Made by a program: the position numbers and the translations under genes
Notes under the pieces: generated by a model
What the model was told of the DNA's origin: nothing
The model's input: only the letters and a program-made list of their open reading frames with translations
Database searches by the model: none
Shown: positions 1 through 8,687 of the stretch, piece by piece
Numbering within the stretch: position 1 is the first letter of the stretch
How the letters are laid out: each line of letters opens with the position of its first letter
Origin: Candidatus Tayloriibacteriota bacterium
GTDB taxonomy: Bacteria > Patescibacteriota > Minisyncoccia > Phycocordibacterales > CAIZLB01
DNA: 33,930 nt
Assembly: GCA_018883165.1 (NCBI GenBank)
Contig: VEQN01000007.1
Location: forward strand, 1-33,930
Direction: 5' to 3'

Positions 1-823
1 CCATAACAAGGAAAAGAGAGTACATTACGTAAGTTCTGAAAGGTTTACTATCGACTACATCAATTCAGTACAAACAAACAAAGTAAACAACTTCAAGGAG
101 AAGTATAGAAAGTATGATGTATTAATCATTGATGATATCCAATTCCTTTCAGATAAAGAGAAAACCCAGGAAGAACTCTTCCATCTATTCAACCATATGT
201 ATGATGGTAATAAACAAATCATCTTTTCATCTGATGTTCACCCGAACCACCTACAGAATCTAGAGGATCGTTTAAAGTCTCGATTCATGGCTGGAATGAT
301 TATTGATATTTCACCTCTTGATACAGAATCAAAGATTGCAATCCTTCAAAATAAGGCCAAAATCAACAATTTCAAACTAGACCAAGAAATCGCCTATTAT
401 ATCGCCTCTGTAGTGCATGGAAGTATCCGAGAACTTGAAGGTACACTTAACGCTGTAATCTGCCAAAGCCAACTAAAAGGCCGTGATTTAAGCCTAAATG
501 AGGTAAAACAACTTACAAAAGATGCTACAAAACCTCAAAAAACAGTGTCTGTTAAGGATGTAGTAAAGGCGGTTTCAGCTTTTTACAACATAGATGAATC
601 GAATATTTACAACAAAACAAGGAAGCAGGAGGTTGTAAAACCAAGACAATTAACCATGTATATCCTGAGAGAGGATTACAACATCTCTTTCCCATCAATA
701 GGACAAAAACTAGGGAACAGAGACCATACCACTGTTATGCACTCTTGTGACAAGATAAAATCAGAGCTCAAATCTAATCCTGATCTTATAAACGAACTGA
801 ACCAGATACGAGCATTAATCTAA
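1..823 (+). CDS. dnaA: Chromosomal replication initiator DnaA, C-terminal part (5' end outside window)
   Basis: Frame is open from base 2 (HNKEKRVHYVSSERFTIDYINSVQ...VLIIDDIQFLSDKEKTQEELFHLFN) and joins ORF 197-823. Walker B DDIQF, sensor region and C-terminal domain IV signature GNRDHTTVMHSCDKI. Confidence 0.97.
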   Translation, partial: HNKEKRVHYVSSERFTIDYINSVQTNKVNNFKEKYRKYDVLIIDDIQFLSDKEKTQEELFHLFNHMYDGNKQIIFSSDVHPNHLQNLEDRLKSRFMAGMIIDISPLDTESKIAILQNKAKINNFKLDQEIAYYIASVVHGSIRELEGTLNAVICQSQLKGRDLSLNEVKQLTKDATKPQKTVSVKDVVKAVSAFYNIDESNIYNKTRKQEVVKPRQLTMYILREDYNISFPSIGQKLGNRDHTTVMHSCDKIKSELKSNPDLINELNQIRALI

Positions 824-1151
824 TATAGGCCTATAATAAAAGACAGAATTAAAACCTCTGTCTTTTATATTTGTCTTATTCACATGTGTATAACCCTGTG
901 GATAAAACCTGTATATCGTTATAAAAACTGTGAGAAACTTGTGGTTATTATAAGAATTACTTGTTTATAAATTAAGGGTTAGGTGGTATCCTTAGAAACA
1001 GAGCAAAGTTACCTACATTTGAATTCACAGGTTTGAAATTTTTTTTCACACCTTTCATGTAGTAAAACTTACCTCTAGAGAACTTATCCACATTTCCACG
1101 GTACTAATAGTAGTAATAGTCTTTTTTAAAAAATAATTTATTAATTAATAC
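824..1151. promoter_or_regulatory. oriC: Probable replication origin (oriC) in dnaA-dnaN intergenic region
   Basis: DnaA boxes matching TTATNCACA: TTATTCACA 876-884 (+), TTATACACA 885-893 (-), TTATCCACA 897-905 (-), TTATCCACA 1084-1092 (+). The last is followed by TAC TAA TAG TAG TAA TAG (1102-1119) and an AT-rich tract 1120-1151. Confidence 0.85.
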
Positions 1152-2261
1152 ATGAAGATAGAAACCACAAAAGATAGATTAGCTGATGCACTACAGAAAG
1201 CTGAAAAGGTCACAGCTAAAAATGCCAACCTCCCTGTCCTAAAGTGTGTTCTTTTAGAAGCATCTAAAGGAAGTCTTTTTGTACGATCTACGAACTTAGA
1301 TATAGGACTAGAAATCTCTGTACCAGTAAAAATTGAAGAGGAGGGAATTGTTGCAGTACCTGGAAACATCCTCTCAAGTTATATTTCTCAATTACCAGTA
1401 GATAAGTCTATTCAGATTGAACATAAGGTTATAGGTGGTTTAAAGGTTTCTACTACTAAAAACAGTACAAGTATTAAAACATTCTCACCAGAAGAGTACC
1501 CACCTATTCCAAAAGTAGATACAGATACCTCTAAAAGCTTCAAAATTGAGGCTAGAGCCTTTGTATCTGGTCTTAAGGCTGTTTGGTATAGCTCAGCTAA
1601 TTCAAACATAAAACCAGAGCTCTCAAGTGTTAGAGTGTACCCTGATGGTAACAACCTTGTTTTTGTTGCAACTGATGGATTTAGACTTGCAGAAAAGAAG
1701 GTGAAAATTGATCAGATGCCTGATTTTACACATATTTTGATTCCAGTAAGGAATGCATCTGAAATAATTAGAATATTCGATGGTGTAGATGAAACTGTTG
1801 AGGTATTTATTGATGATAATCAGATAGCAATTAAATCAGGTAGTATTTACCTAGTTTCAAGAACCATTGAAGGTAATTTTCCAGATTACAAAGCAATTAT
1901 CCCTAAAGAGTTTGTAAGTACTGTTGTAGTGTTAAAACAAGATCTTTCAAATGCATTCAAAATAAATACATTATTCAGTGATTCTTTCTACCATATTTCA
2001 TTCTCCATTGACCCTAAAGAGAAGAAGTTTACTTTAAGTACTAAAAACAATGAGGTTGGGGAGAGTTCTACAGATGTACCTTCCACACTCGAAGGAGAGT
2101 CTTTGCAGATAAACTTTAATTATCGATATATTAACGATTGTTTGGCTAGTATGAACACTGATAGTTTGTCTTTTGAGTTTAGTGGTTCAAACCGTCCACT
2201 GGTAATTAGGCCTGTTCAAGACACTTCATTCTTGTACTTGGTGATGCCAATGAATAGATAA
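1152..2261 (+). CDS. dnaN: DNA polymerase III beta subunit (sliding clamp)
   Basis: Full-length 369 aa ORF directly after dnaA; conserved clamp features (LPVLKCVLLEA, EYPPIP, ATDGFRLA, C-terminal LVMPMNR). Confidence 0.97.
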   Translation: MKIETTKDRLADALQKAEKVTAKNANLPVLKCVLLEASKGSLFVRSTNLDIGLEISVPVKIEEEGIVAVPGNILSSYISQLPVDKSIQIEHKVIGGLKVSTTKNSTSIKTFSPEEYPPIPKVDTDTSKSFKIEARAFVSGLKAVWYSSANSNIKPELSSVRVYPDGNNLVFVATDGFRLAEKKVKIDQMPDFTHILIPVRNASEIIRIFDGVDETVEVFIDDNQIAIKSGSIYLVSRTIEGNFPDYKAIIPKEFVSTVVVLKQDLSNAFKINTLFSDSFYHISFSIDPKEKKFTLSTKNNEVGESSTDVPSTLEGESLQINFNYRYINDCLASMNTDSLSFEFSGSNRPLVIRPVQDTSFLYLVMPMNR

Positions 2262-2264
2262 AGT

Positions 2265-2519
2265 ATGAAAAACATAGGAGATTTCTTATCTAAATTTAAG
2301 ATAATAAGAAACCCTAAAGAAAATCGGGAGCAAATTTCAATTATATTAAAGAACTCTATACAATTAGATGTTTCTGAATCAGAAATTAAAGTTGAGAAGG
2401 GTGTAATATATCTTTATACACATCCTGCTGTAAAAAACGTTATATTTCTAAACAAAGAAAAGATTCTTGTGATAATAAAAGAAAAACTACCTGATCTTTA
2501 TGTTGTAGATATCAGGTAG
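2265..2519 (+). CDS. DUF721/DciA-like small protein
   Basis: 84 aa ORF 3 nt after dnaN. Size, position and pattern (HPAVKNVIFLNKEKILVIIKEKLP) resemble DUF721/DciA proteins. Family call is by eye. Confidence 0.5.
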   Translation: MKNIGDFLSKFKIIRNPKENREQISIILKNSIQLDVSESEIKVEKGVIYLYTHPAVKNVIFLNKEKILVIIKEKLPDLYVVDIR

Positions 2520-2525
2520 TTTTTA
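2481..2525. terminator. Bidirectional intrinsic terminator overlapping the end of the DUF721-like CDS
   Basis: Inverted repeat AAAAACTACCTGAT ... ATCAGGTAGTTTTT between convergent genes. Confidence 0.75.
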
Positions 2526-2530
2526 CTTGT

Positions 2531-5005
2531 TTATTGTGATACAGAGAAGAATATCTTCGATTCGGTGTATTTACCTAATCTATCAATCATCACTGCTTTA
2601 AGCTCGTTTTCCGGGTCTATACCTTGTGTTGATGATGGTATAAATGAGAATGAGAACGGACTTTCAGTGGACTTTCCAATCAATGTTCCATTGATATGGT
2701 ATTCAACTTGAGATGTCTGAGCTGAAGTTCCTGAAACAGATATTGTTACTCTTTCATTAGCTCCTACTGAACTATTAGGTACAGGATTTACTATTCTAAA
2801 ACCAACCGCATTATTCACAATATTCATGTTTGAAATAAGTGCATATCCTTGTGTGTATGCCCAGTTTTGAACACCTGCTTCAAAGTTTTTAAACAATGAA
2901 TCTCTTGAACTGTATCCAGGTGCTTCACCCTGAGGATCTGCTTTGTTTATCCAATACAATTCTGAGTGTACCTCATTCCCAGGCCCTTGCCATACACCCC
3001 TTAAGAATGGCTTTACTGAACTTGATGTTGGTTCAGGTAATTCAAAGGTTTCATCTGGTATTTTTGTAAGTACCCAATCCATGAATTCTTTCCACATTGG
3101 CCCAATAATTCGGGCAGATGCTTGTTGTACCATCGGAGTGTTATTGTTATTACCCATCCATGCACCAACAGAAATACTTGGTGTATAACCGATTACCCAA
3201 GCATCACGTGAGCTGTTTGTTGTTCCTGTTTTAATTGCAACTTGTCTATCACCAAAATATCTTGAACCAAATATTGGTGCGCGTGCGTATGGGTCTGCGA
3301 GAACATCATTCATGAGTTGTGCAGTTTGTGTTGGTATAACCTGTTTAGGATTTGCTTTAAATTTCTCAATCTCAACACCTTCACTCGTTTTAATTTCTAA
3401 GATTGCATTAGATTTTTCTCTTTCGCCGTTGTTTGCAAATACTCCATATGCACTTGTCATATCAAGGAGTGAAACTTCACCACCTCCAAGTGCTAATGAA
3501 AGACCGTACTGTTCAGCAGATGTGAGGTTTTGAATACCCATAACCTCTGCTGTTTTAATTGAATCAGAAACACCAACAAGGTGTAATAATCTTACAGCGG
3601 GAATGTTTCTTGATTCTGCCAATGCTTTTCTTAAACTCATTAAACCTTTGTATCCACCTTCATAGTTTTGAGGGCTATAACACTTCGCATCACCACTAAG
3701 TGGTTTTCCATCAGTTCCACACGATGCATTAAATTCGGTTGGTACATCGTATGTTGGTGTATCAGGTGTAAACCCTTTACTAAATGCGGTTGCATATACA
3801 AAAGGTTTAAATGCTGATCCTGGTTGTCGCCTTGATGTTGCGGTATTGAAGTTACCATCAATCTCTTTGTCGAAATAGTCTCGAGATCCAACCATTGCGA
3901 GTATTCCTCCAGTATTTGGATCAATTGCTACAAGTGACCCGTTTGAAGCATTAAACTTCTTTTGATTATCTTTCACATATCTTCCTACAATTTCCTCTGC
4001 TTTTTGTTGCATTTCCCAATCTAATGTGGTCACAACACTAAACCCTCCTTCAGCAAGCATTTTTTCACCATACTTCTGTTCTAGGTAATCTTTTACATAC
4101 ATTACAAAATGAGGGGCTTTAATACCACCTACTGTTTTGGGTTGAAAAATAACATTCTCTTCAAGTGCTTTACTGTACTCTTCCTCAGTGATTAGTCTGT
4201 TTTCATACATTTTTTTAAGTACCAAATTCTTTCGATCTACAAGAGCTTTAAGGTTTTTACCGTATGGTGAATACAATGAAGGTGCTTGGGGGAGTGCAGC
4301 AAGATATGCAGCCTCTGCGAGGGTTACATCTGAAGATTTTTTAGCAAAAAATACTTGTGATGCTTCTTCAATCCCATATATATTTCCACCATATGGTGAG
4401 TCGTTTAAGTACAAGTTGAGAATAGAATCCTTATCGGTTGTTCTTTCAAGTTTAACAGCAAGAATCCATTCCTTTAATTTTCTTGAAATATCTTTATCTT
4501 TGGTAAGTAGGGAGTTTTTAACTACTTGTTGAGTAATTGTAGAACCTCCTTGGCTAAATCTTAGTGTAGTAATATTTGCAATGACTGCTCGTATGATGGA
4601 TGTTGCTTTAATACCTTTGTGGTTATAGAAATCAATATCTTCAATGGCAATTGTTGCTTTTTTAATATACGGAGATATCTCATCAAATGGAACTACTGTT
4701 CTTCGCACTCTTTGACTTAGGTCGTATAGGAGTACTTTACCTGTTCTGTCATATATTTTAGCTGACTGTCCAAGTAACCGGTCATCAAACGAGGTTAGAT
4801 CTGGGGTTTTAAGTGTTGCTGCCCAAAGGATGAACCCTGAAATGAAGAATATTGCTATAGCAAAGAATATGAGGATGGTATCCCTAAAGAAATGTTTCTT
4901 TTTCTTAGCTTTCTTTACTGTCTTGAATGTTTTGTGTATTTGCCATTCAATCACTGACGATATTCTGTCGATTATTTGAATTGCCTTCCTGAAGAAATTC
5001 TTCAT
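2531..5005 (-). CDS. Class A penicillin-binding protein (transglycosylase/transpeptidase, PBP1A family)
   Basis: 824 aa. N-terminal TM; transglycosylase motifs (EDIDFYNHKGI, GGSTITQQVVKN); transpeptidase SxxK (RQPGSAFKPFVYA), SRN-type motif and KTGTTNSSRDAW. Confidence 0.95.
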   Translation of the reverse strand: MKNFFRKAIQIIDRISSVIEWQIHKTFKTVKKAKKKKHFFRDTILIFFAIAIFFISGFILWAATLKTPDLTSFDDRLLGQSAKIYDRTGKVLLYDLSQRVRRTVVPFDEISPYIKKATIAIEDIDFYNHKGIKATSIIRAVIANITTLRFSQGGSTITQQVVKNSLLTKDKDISRKLKEWILAVKLERTTDKDSILNLYLNDSPYGGNIYGIEEASQVFFAKKSSDVTLAEAAYLAALPQAPSLYSPYGKNLKALVDRKNLVLKKMYENRLITEEEYSKALEENVIFQPKTVGGIKAPHFVMYVKDYLEQKYGEKMLAEGGFSVVTTLDWEMQQKAEEIVGRYVKDNQKKFNASNGSLVAIDPNTGGILAMVGSRDYFDKEIDGNFNTATSRRQPGSAFKPFVYATAFSKGFTPDTPTYDVPTEFNASCGTDGKPLSGDAKCYSPQNYEGGYKGLMSLRKALAESRNIPAVRLLHLVGVSDSIKTAEVMGIQNLTSAEQYGLSLALGGGEVSLLDMTSAYGVFANNGEREKSNAILEIKTSEGVEIEKFKANPKQVIPTQTAQLMNDVLADPYARAPIFGSRYFGDRQVAIKTGTTNSSRDAWVIGYTPSISVGAWMGNNNNTPMVQQASARIIGPMWKEFMDWVLTKIPDETFELPEPTSSSVKPFLRGVWQGPGNEVHSELYWINKADPQGEAPGYSSRDSLFKNFEAGVQNWAYTQGYALISNMNIVNNAVGFRIVNPVPNSSVGANERVTISVSGTSAQTSQVEYHINGTLIGKSTESPFSFSFIPSSTQGIDPENELKAVMIDRLGKYTESKIFFSVSQ

Positions 5006-5120
5006 AAATGTACTTTTAAAGCTAAAAATAAGGATTTTAAAGGGTTAATATATGTAAGAATACCAAATAGGGGTTAAATATGCTAGATTTATAACCATAT
5101 ATAAATAGAAGGTACGTAAT

Positions 5121-6329
5121 ATGAATAATACAAATACACAACAAGATGCTTTAGAAAATCTCCTCCATCGAGGGGTTCAGGAAATATTGCCATCTGCTGA
5201 GTATTTCAAAAAAGAACTTACCGCAAGGAAACTTAAGATTTATGCAGGTATTGATCCAACTGGCCCAACACTGCATATCGGACATGCGATTGTAATAAAG
5301 AAACTGAAGCAATTTCAAGATTTAGGCCATGAAGTAATCCTTTTGATAGGGGACTTCACAGCAACCATTGGTGACCCTACTGACAAGATGGCTACTCGTA
5401 AGGTACTTACGGATAAGGAAATTAAGCAGAATTTGAAACAATACAAGAAACAAGCAAGTGTTTTCTTAAGATTTTCAGGTAAGAATAAGGTTAAAATTGC
5501 ATATAACTCTAAGTGGCTCAGAAAGCTTAACTTCAAAAATATGCTTGAGTTAACATCCCTCATGACCGTGGATCAGATGCTTAAGCGACATATGTTTGAC
5601 CAGAGAATGAAGGAAAACAAACCCATATACATACATGAATTTTTGTACCCGGTACTTCAAGGGTATGACAGTGTTGCTATGGGTGTTGATGTTGAAGTTG
5701 GTGGAAATGACCAAATGTTTAACATGATGGTTGGAAGAGACTTCTTAAAGAAATTAAAAAATAAAGAGAAGACATGTATCACCATGAAACTTTTGGCTGA
5801 TGCATCTGGAAAGAAGATGGGTAAGACAGAGAATAATATGGTTGCTCTTAGTGATACACATACTGAGATGTTTGGAAAAATTATGAGCTGGACTGATGGT
5901 ATGATTCTTCCTGGATTTGAGCTCTGTACAGATGTATCGATGACTGAAATCGCAGAGATTAAAAAGGTATTAGAGGATCCTGCTTTAAATCCAAAACATA
6001 TTAAGGTGAGACTAGCAAAAGAAATTGTATCTATATACCATGGGGTAGAAAAAGCTGAAGAAGCAGCTGAGAATTTCGAGAAAACTTTCTCTAAAGGAGA
6101 TGTTCCAGATGATATTGAAGAAGTTTTTGTTACTCTAAATACACCTCTTGGTCTTATACTTCAAAATGAAAAAATAGTTGCCTCACAAGGTGAATACAAA
6201 CGTTTGGTTAAAGAAGGTGCAGTGAATACTACAGAAGGTGAAGAGATTAAAGATTTTAATTACTGCATATCAAAACCTGTGGTGGTTAAAGTGGGGAAGA
6301 GAAGATTCTTAAATATAAAGGTGAAGTAA
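5121..6329 (+). CDS. tyrS: Tyrosyl-tRNA synthetase
   Basis: 402 aa. Class I HIGH motif (PTLHIGHAIVIKKL), GGNDQMFNMMVGRD, KMSKS-equivalent KKMGKTENN, C-terminal S4-like domain. Confidence 0.95.
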   Translation: MNNTNTQQDALENLLHRGVQEILPSAEYFKKELTARKLKIYAGIDPTGPTLHIGHAIVIKKLKQFQDLGHEVILLIGDFTATIGDPTDKMATRKVLTDKEIKQNLKQYKKQASVFLRFSGKNKVKIAYNSKWLRKLNFKNMLELTSLMTVDQMLKRHMFDQRMKENKPIYIHEFLYPVLQGYDSVAMGVDVEVGGNDQMFNMMVGRDFLKKLKNKEKTCITMKLLADASGKKMGKTENNMVALSDTHTEMFGKIMSWTDGMILPGFELCTDVSMTEIAEIKKVLEDPALNPKHIKVRLAKEIVSIYHGVEKAEEAAENFEKTFSKGDVPDDIEEVFVTLNTPLGLILQNEKIVASQGEYKRLVKEGAVNTTEGEEIKDFNYCISKPVVVKVGKRRFLNIKVK

Positions 6330-6331
6330 TA

Positions 6332-6361
6332 ATAAAACCCCGGAATTCCGGGGTTTTATTA
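6332..6361. terminator. Bidirectional intrinsic terminator
   Basis: 30-nt perfect palindrome AATAAAACCCCGGAATTCCGGGGTTTTATT between convergent tyrS and the acidic protein gene. Confidence 0.9.
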
Positions 6362-6362
6362 T

Positions 6363-6695
6363 CTAGAATGCGTTTGAATCGTCTGATAGTTCTTCTTCGT
6401 CATCTCCAAAATAATCCTCTTCTTCGTCATCTCCAAAACCACTTGGTGCGCCAACTCCATATGGATCTAGTTGAGATTCATCAACTGATTTTGCTGAATT
6501 AAATGCTGCTTCATGCGGATCCTCTTCATCTTCTCCGATATCATCTGAAAAGCTTGATGATGCAACTGAAGTTAAATCCACTTTATCCTCCTCGAGTTCA
6601 CCTTCTTCTGGAATTTCTCCTTCTGGGATATCTATTTCTTCATGTTCAGTATCTTCATTCAATTCTCCCTCTTCGATTTTGTCATCATCAACCAT
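6363..6695 (-). CDS. Highly acidic low-complexity hypothetical protein
   Basis: 110 aa ORF dominated by D/E, between the terminator and a TATAAT-like hexamer upstream of its ATG. Confidence 0.65.
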   Translation of the reverse strand: MVDDDKIEEGELNEDTEHEEIDIPEGEIPEEGELEEDKVDLTSVASSSFSDDIGEDEEDPHEAAFNSAKSVDESQLDPYGVGAPSGFGDDEEEDYFGDDEEELSDDSNAF

Positions 6696-6792
6696 TTTGA
6701 TTTATGTGATTATACTTGTTAATTATGCTGATATATTTAACATATCAAGAAAAATATGCAAGAAGAAAAATACCTTTATTTACAAAGACAAT

Positions 6793-7275
6793 TTAGAGTA
6801 TCTGCTTTTCGTATGCAAAGAATGCGAGACCAATAGCAATGGCGTCATATTCATCATCTAGAGCTTTGTCTTTAATATTTTTCACAAGCATCTTAACCAT
6901 TCTTATCACCTGATCTTTCCCACTTTTACCGTCACCGGTTACTGCAAGTTTAATTTGCAGAGGGGTGTACTCCTTAACTGAAAGATTAAACTTTTTCGCA
7001 AGGTATATTAAAACTCCTCGTACCTCGGCAACTCGCATCGCAGTCTTTTGATTGTTACTGATAAAAAGATTTTCGATCGCTAGTGCTTCAGGTGTATGTT
7101 CTTCTAAGATACGTTCGATGGAATTACCAATTTGATGAAGTCTGTCTTCGAAGACCAAATCACTTGATGTACGTATGCAATCTGAATATATAACAGTTTC
7201 TTTTTGTGTTCTTGTCTTTTCTATTATCGCAACCCCTAGTCTTTCATATCCTGGATCAATTGAAATGATTCTCAT
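6793..7275 (-). CDS. ruvC: Holliday junction resolvase RuvC
   Basis: Probable start at internal Met (MRIISIDPGYERLGVAII); conserved IENLFISNNQKTAMRVAEVRGVL and DEYDAIAIGLAF. Confidence 0.93.
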   Translation of the reverse strand: MRIISIDPGYERLGVAIIEKTRTQKETVIYSDCIRTSSDLVFEDRLHQIGNSIERILEEHTPEALAIENLFISNNQKTAMRVAEVRGVLIYLAKKFNLSVKEYTPLQIKLAVTGDGKSGKDQVIRMVKMLVKNIKDKALDDEYDAIAIGLAFFAYEKQIL

Positions 7276-7276
7276 G

Positions 7277-8341
7277 TTATTCAAATAGCTTCCTGTCCTC
7301 CGTATACTCAATTTTTAAATGTGCATACCCTGATTCTGTAACAGTTCTCCCCCGTGGAGTTCTCTCAATGAAACCTAGTTGAATTAGATATGGTTCATTA
7401 AACTCCTCGATAGTTGCTTGGTCTTCTGAAAGAGAAGCGGCGATGGTGTTTAATCCTACTGGTCCACCTTTGTATTTTGTAATGATTGTCTCAAGAATCA
7501 TCCTATCTGAGTGTGTTAAACCTTTCTCGTCAATTCCAATAAGTGAGAGGGCGTCAGACACAACCTCTTTTGTTAAGGTTGTTTTCTTTACCTGTGCATA
7601 GTCTCTACATCGCTTGAGGAGATAGTTTGCGGTTCGGGGAGTCCTTCTGCTTCTTTTTGCAATTTCAGAGTACGCAGTTTTGTCTGCTTGTATGTGTAAT
7701 ATATTTGAACTTCTTCTAACAATCTCTTCGATTTCTTCCTCAGTGTAGAACTCGAGTCGAAAGACTCCACCGGAAAACCTTGATCGAAGTGGTGAAGAAA
7801 CCATAGCGATTCTTGTTGTGGCAGCGATTAGTGTAAATGGTGGCAAGTCTAGTTGGATACTTCTTGCAGAAGGGCCTTTACCAATTATGATATCAATCTG
7901 TCCTGATTCCATGGCGGGGTAGAGGACCTCTTCTACAGTTTTATTCAATCGATGTATTTCATCGATGAATAGAATGTCACCAGGGGATAGGTTTGTGAGT
8001 ACAGACGCAAGATCGCCTACTCGCTCAATCGCAGGACCTGAAGTGATTTTCATCTGTGCACCAGTTTCTTTTGCGATGAGGTGAGCGAGTGTTGTTTTAC
8101 CCAAACCAGGTGGTCCATAGAAAAGAATATGTTCTGGAGGATGTTTTCTTTCTTTGGCAGCTTCCAGGAGAATACTCAAGTTGTCTTTAATGTTTTTTTG
8201 ACCAATGTATTCATTAAATGAAGAGGGTCGTAGAGTTTGATCCAGTACCTTATCACTAATTATCTCTAAATTATCTCCAGAACTCATATTTTCAGCCATA
8301 TTTTGAGGGTCTAAATTTGTTTGGTCTGAAACGCTTGACAT
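7277..8341 (-). CDS. ruvB: Holliday junction branch migration ATPase RuvB
   Basis: 354 aa. LRPSSFNEYIGQ, Walker A GPPGLGKTTLAH, Walker B FIDEIHRL, C-terminal winged helix (PYLIQLGFIERTPRGR). Confidence 0.97.
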   Translation of the reverse strand: MSSVSDQTNLDPQNMAENMSSGDNLEIISDKVLDQTLRPSSFNEYIGQKNIKDNLSILLEAAKERKHPPEHILFYGPPGLGKTTLAHLIAKETGAQMKITSGPAIERVGDLASVLTNLSPGDILFIDEIHRLNKTVEEVLYPAMESGQIDIIIGKGPSARSIQLDLPPFTLIAATTRIAMVSSPLRSRFSGGVFRLEFYTEEEIEEIVRRSSNILHIQADKTAYSEIAKRSRRTPRTANYLLKRCRDYAQVKKTTLTKEVVSDALSLIGIDEKGLTHSDRMILETIITKYKGGPVGLNTIAASLSEDQATIEEFNEPYLIQLGFIERTPRGRTVTESGYAHLKIEYTEDRKLFE

Positions 8342-8370
8342 AAAAAATATAGTATGTTAGGATATTCACA

Positions 8371-8645
8371 GTTCGCAGGAAAATGATTGTTCGAAAGTTT
8401 TCTCTTGAATAATCATTTCTCTGCGATTATCTGTTTATATTCTGTTACTCGGTCCGTTTCAACGGCTCCTTAAATCTCTAAGCAATAGAAATTTTACGGT
8501 TTCAATCGGTTTTTCTTGAAGGACGTTTTGGTGCTAGCTTTTGCTAGTTCCTGGAACTATCCTTAAAGGGCTATCGGGCTTTCAATCTTAGGATCGAAAG
8601 CATTGCTTAGAGATTTAAAGAGCTGTTTTTTATTTGAACAGATTT
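8371..8645 (-). ncRNA. Unclassified structured RNA or long structured leader upstream of ruvB
   Basis: 346-nt non-coding gap. Perfect 17-bp stem TTAAATCTCTAAGCAAT (8470-8486)/ATTGCTTAGAGATTTAA (8601-8617), internal hairpins GCTTTCGATC-CTAA-GATTGAAAGC and CTAGC-AAAA-GCTAG, plus a second long hairpin at 8374-8425. Promoter-like TTGACT-N17-TATTGT on the minus strand (8680..8652). Confidence 0.6.
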
Positions 8646-8687
8646 GATATAACAATATTCTCTTAAGGAACCAAAGTCAATTGACAC

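Noticed and set aside
7588-7770. 60 aa minus-strand ORF inside ruvB in another frame (also 3640-3924, 8954-9274, 17196-17414)
   Set aside because: Alternative-frame ORFs within conserved genes; no independent start signals or family resemblance.
8342-8687. tmRNA, RNase P RNA, 6S or tracrRNA identity for the pilB-ruvB intergenic RNA
   Set aside because: No GAAAGUCC/ACAGAAA P4 motifs, no tRNA-like end or ALAA-type tag, not a single bulged rod, and no CRISPR repeats or cas genes nearby.
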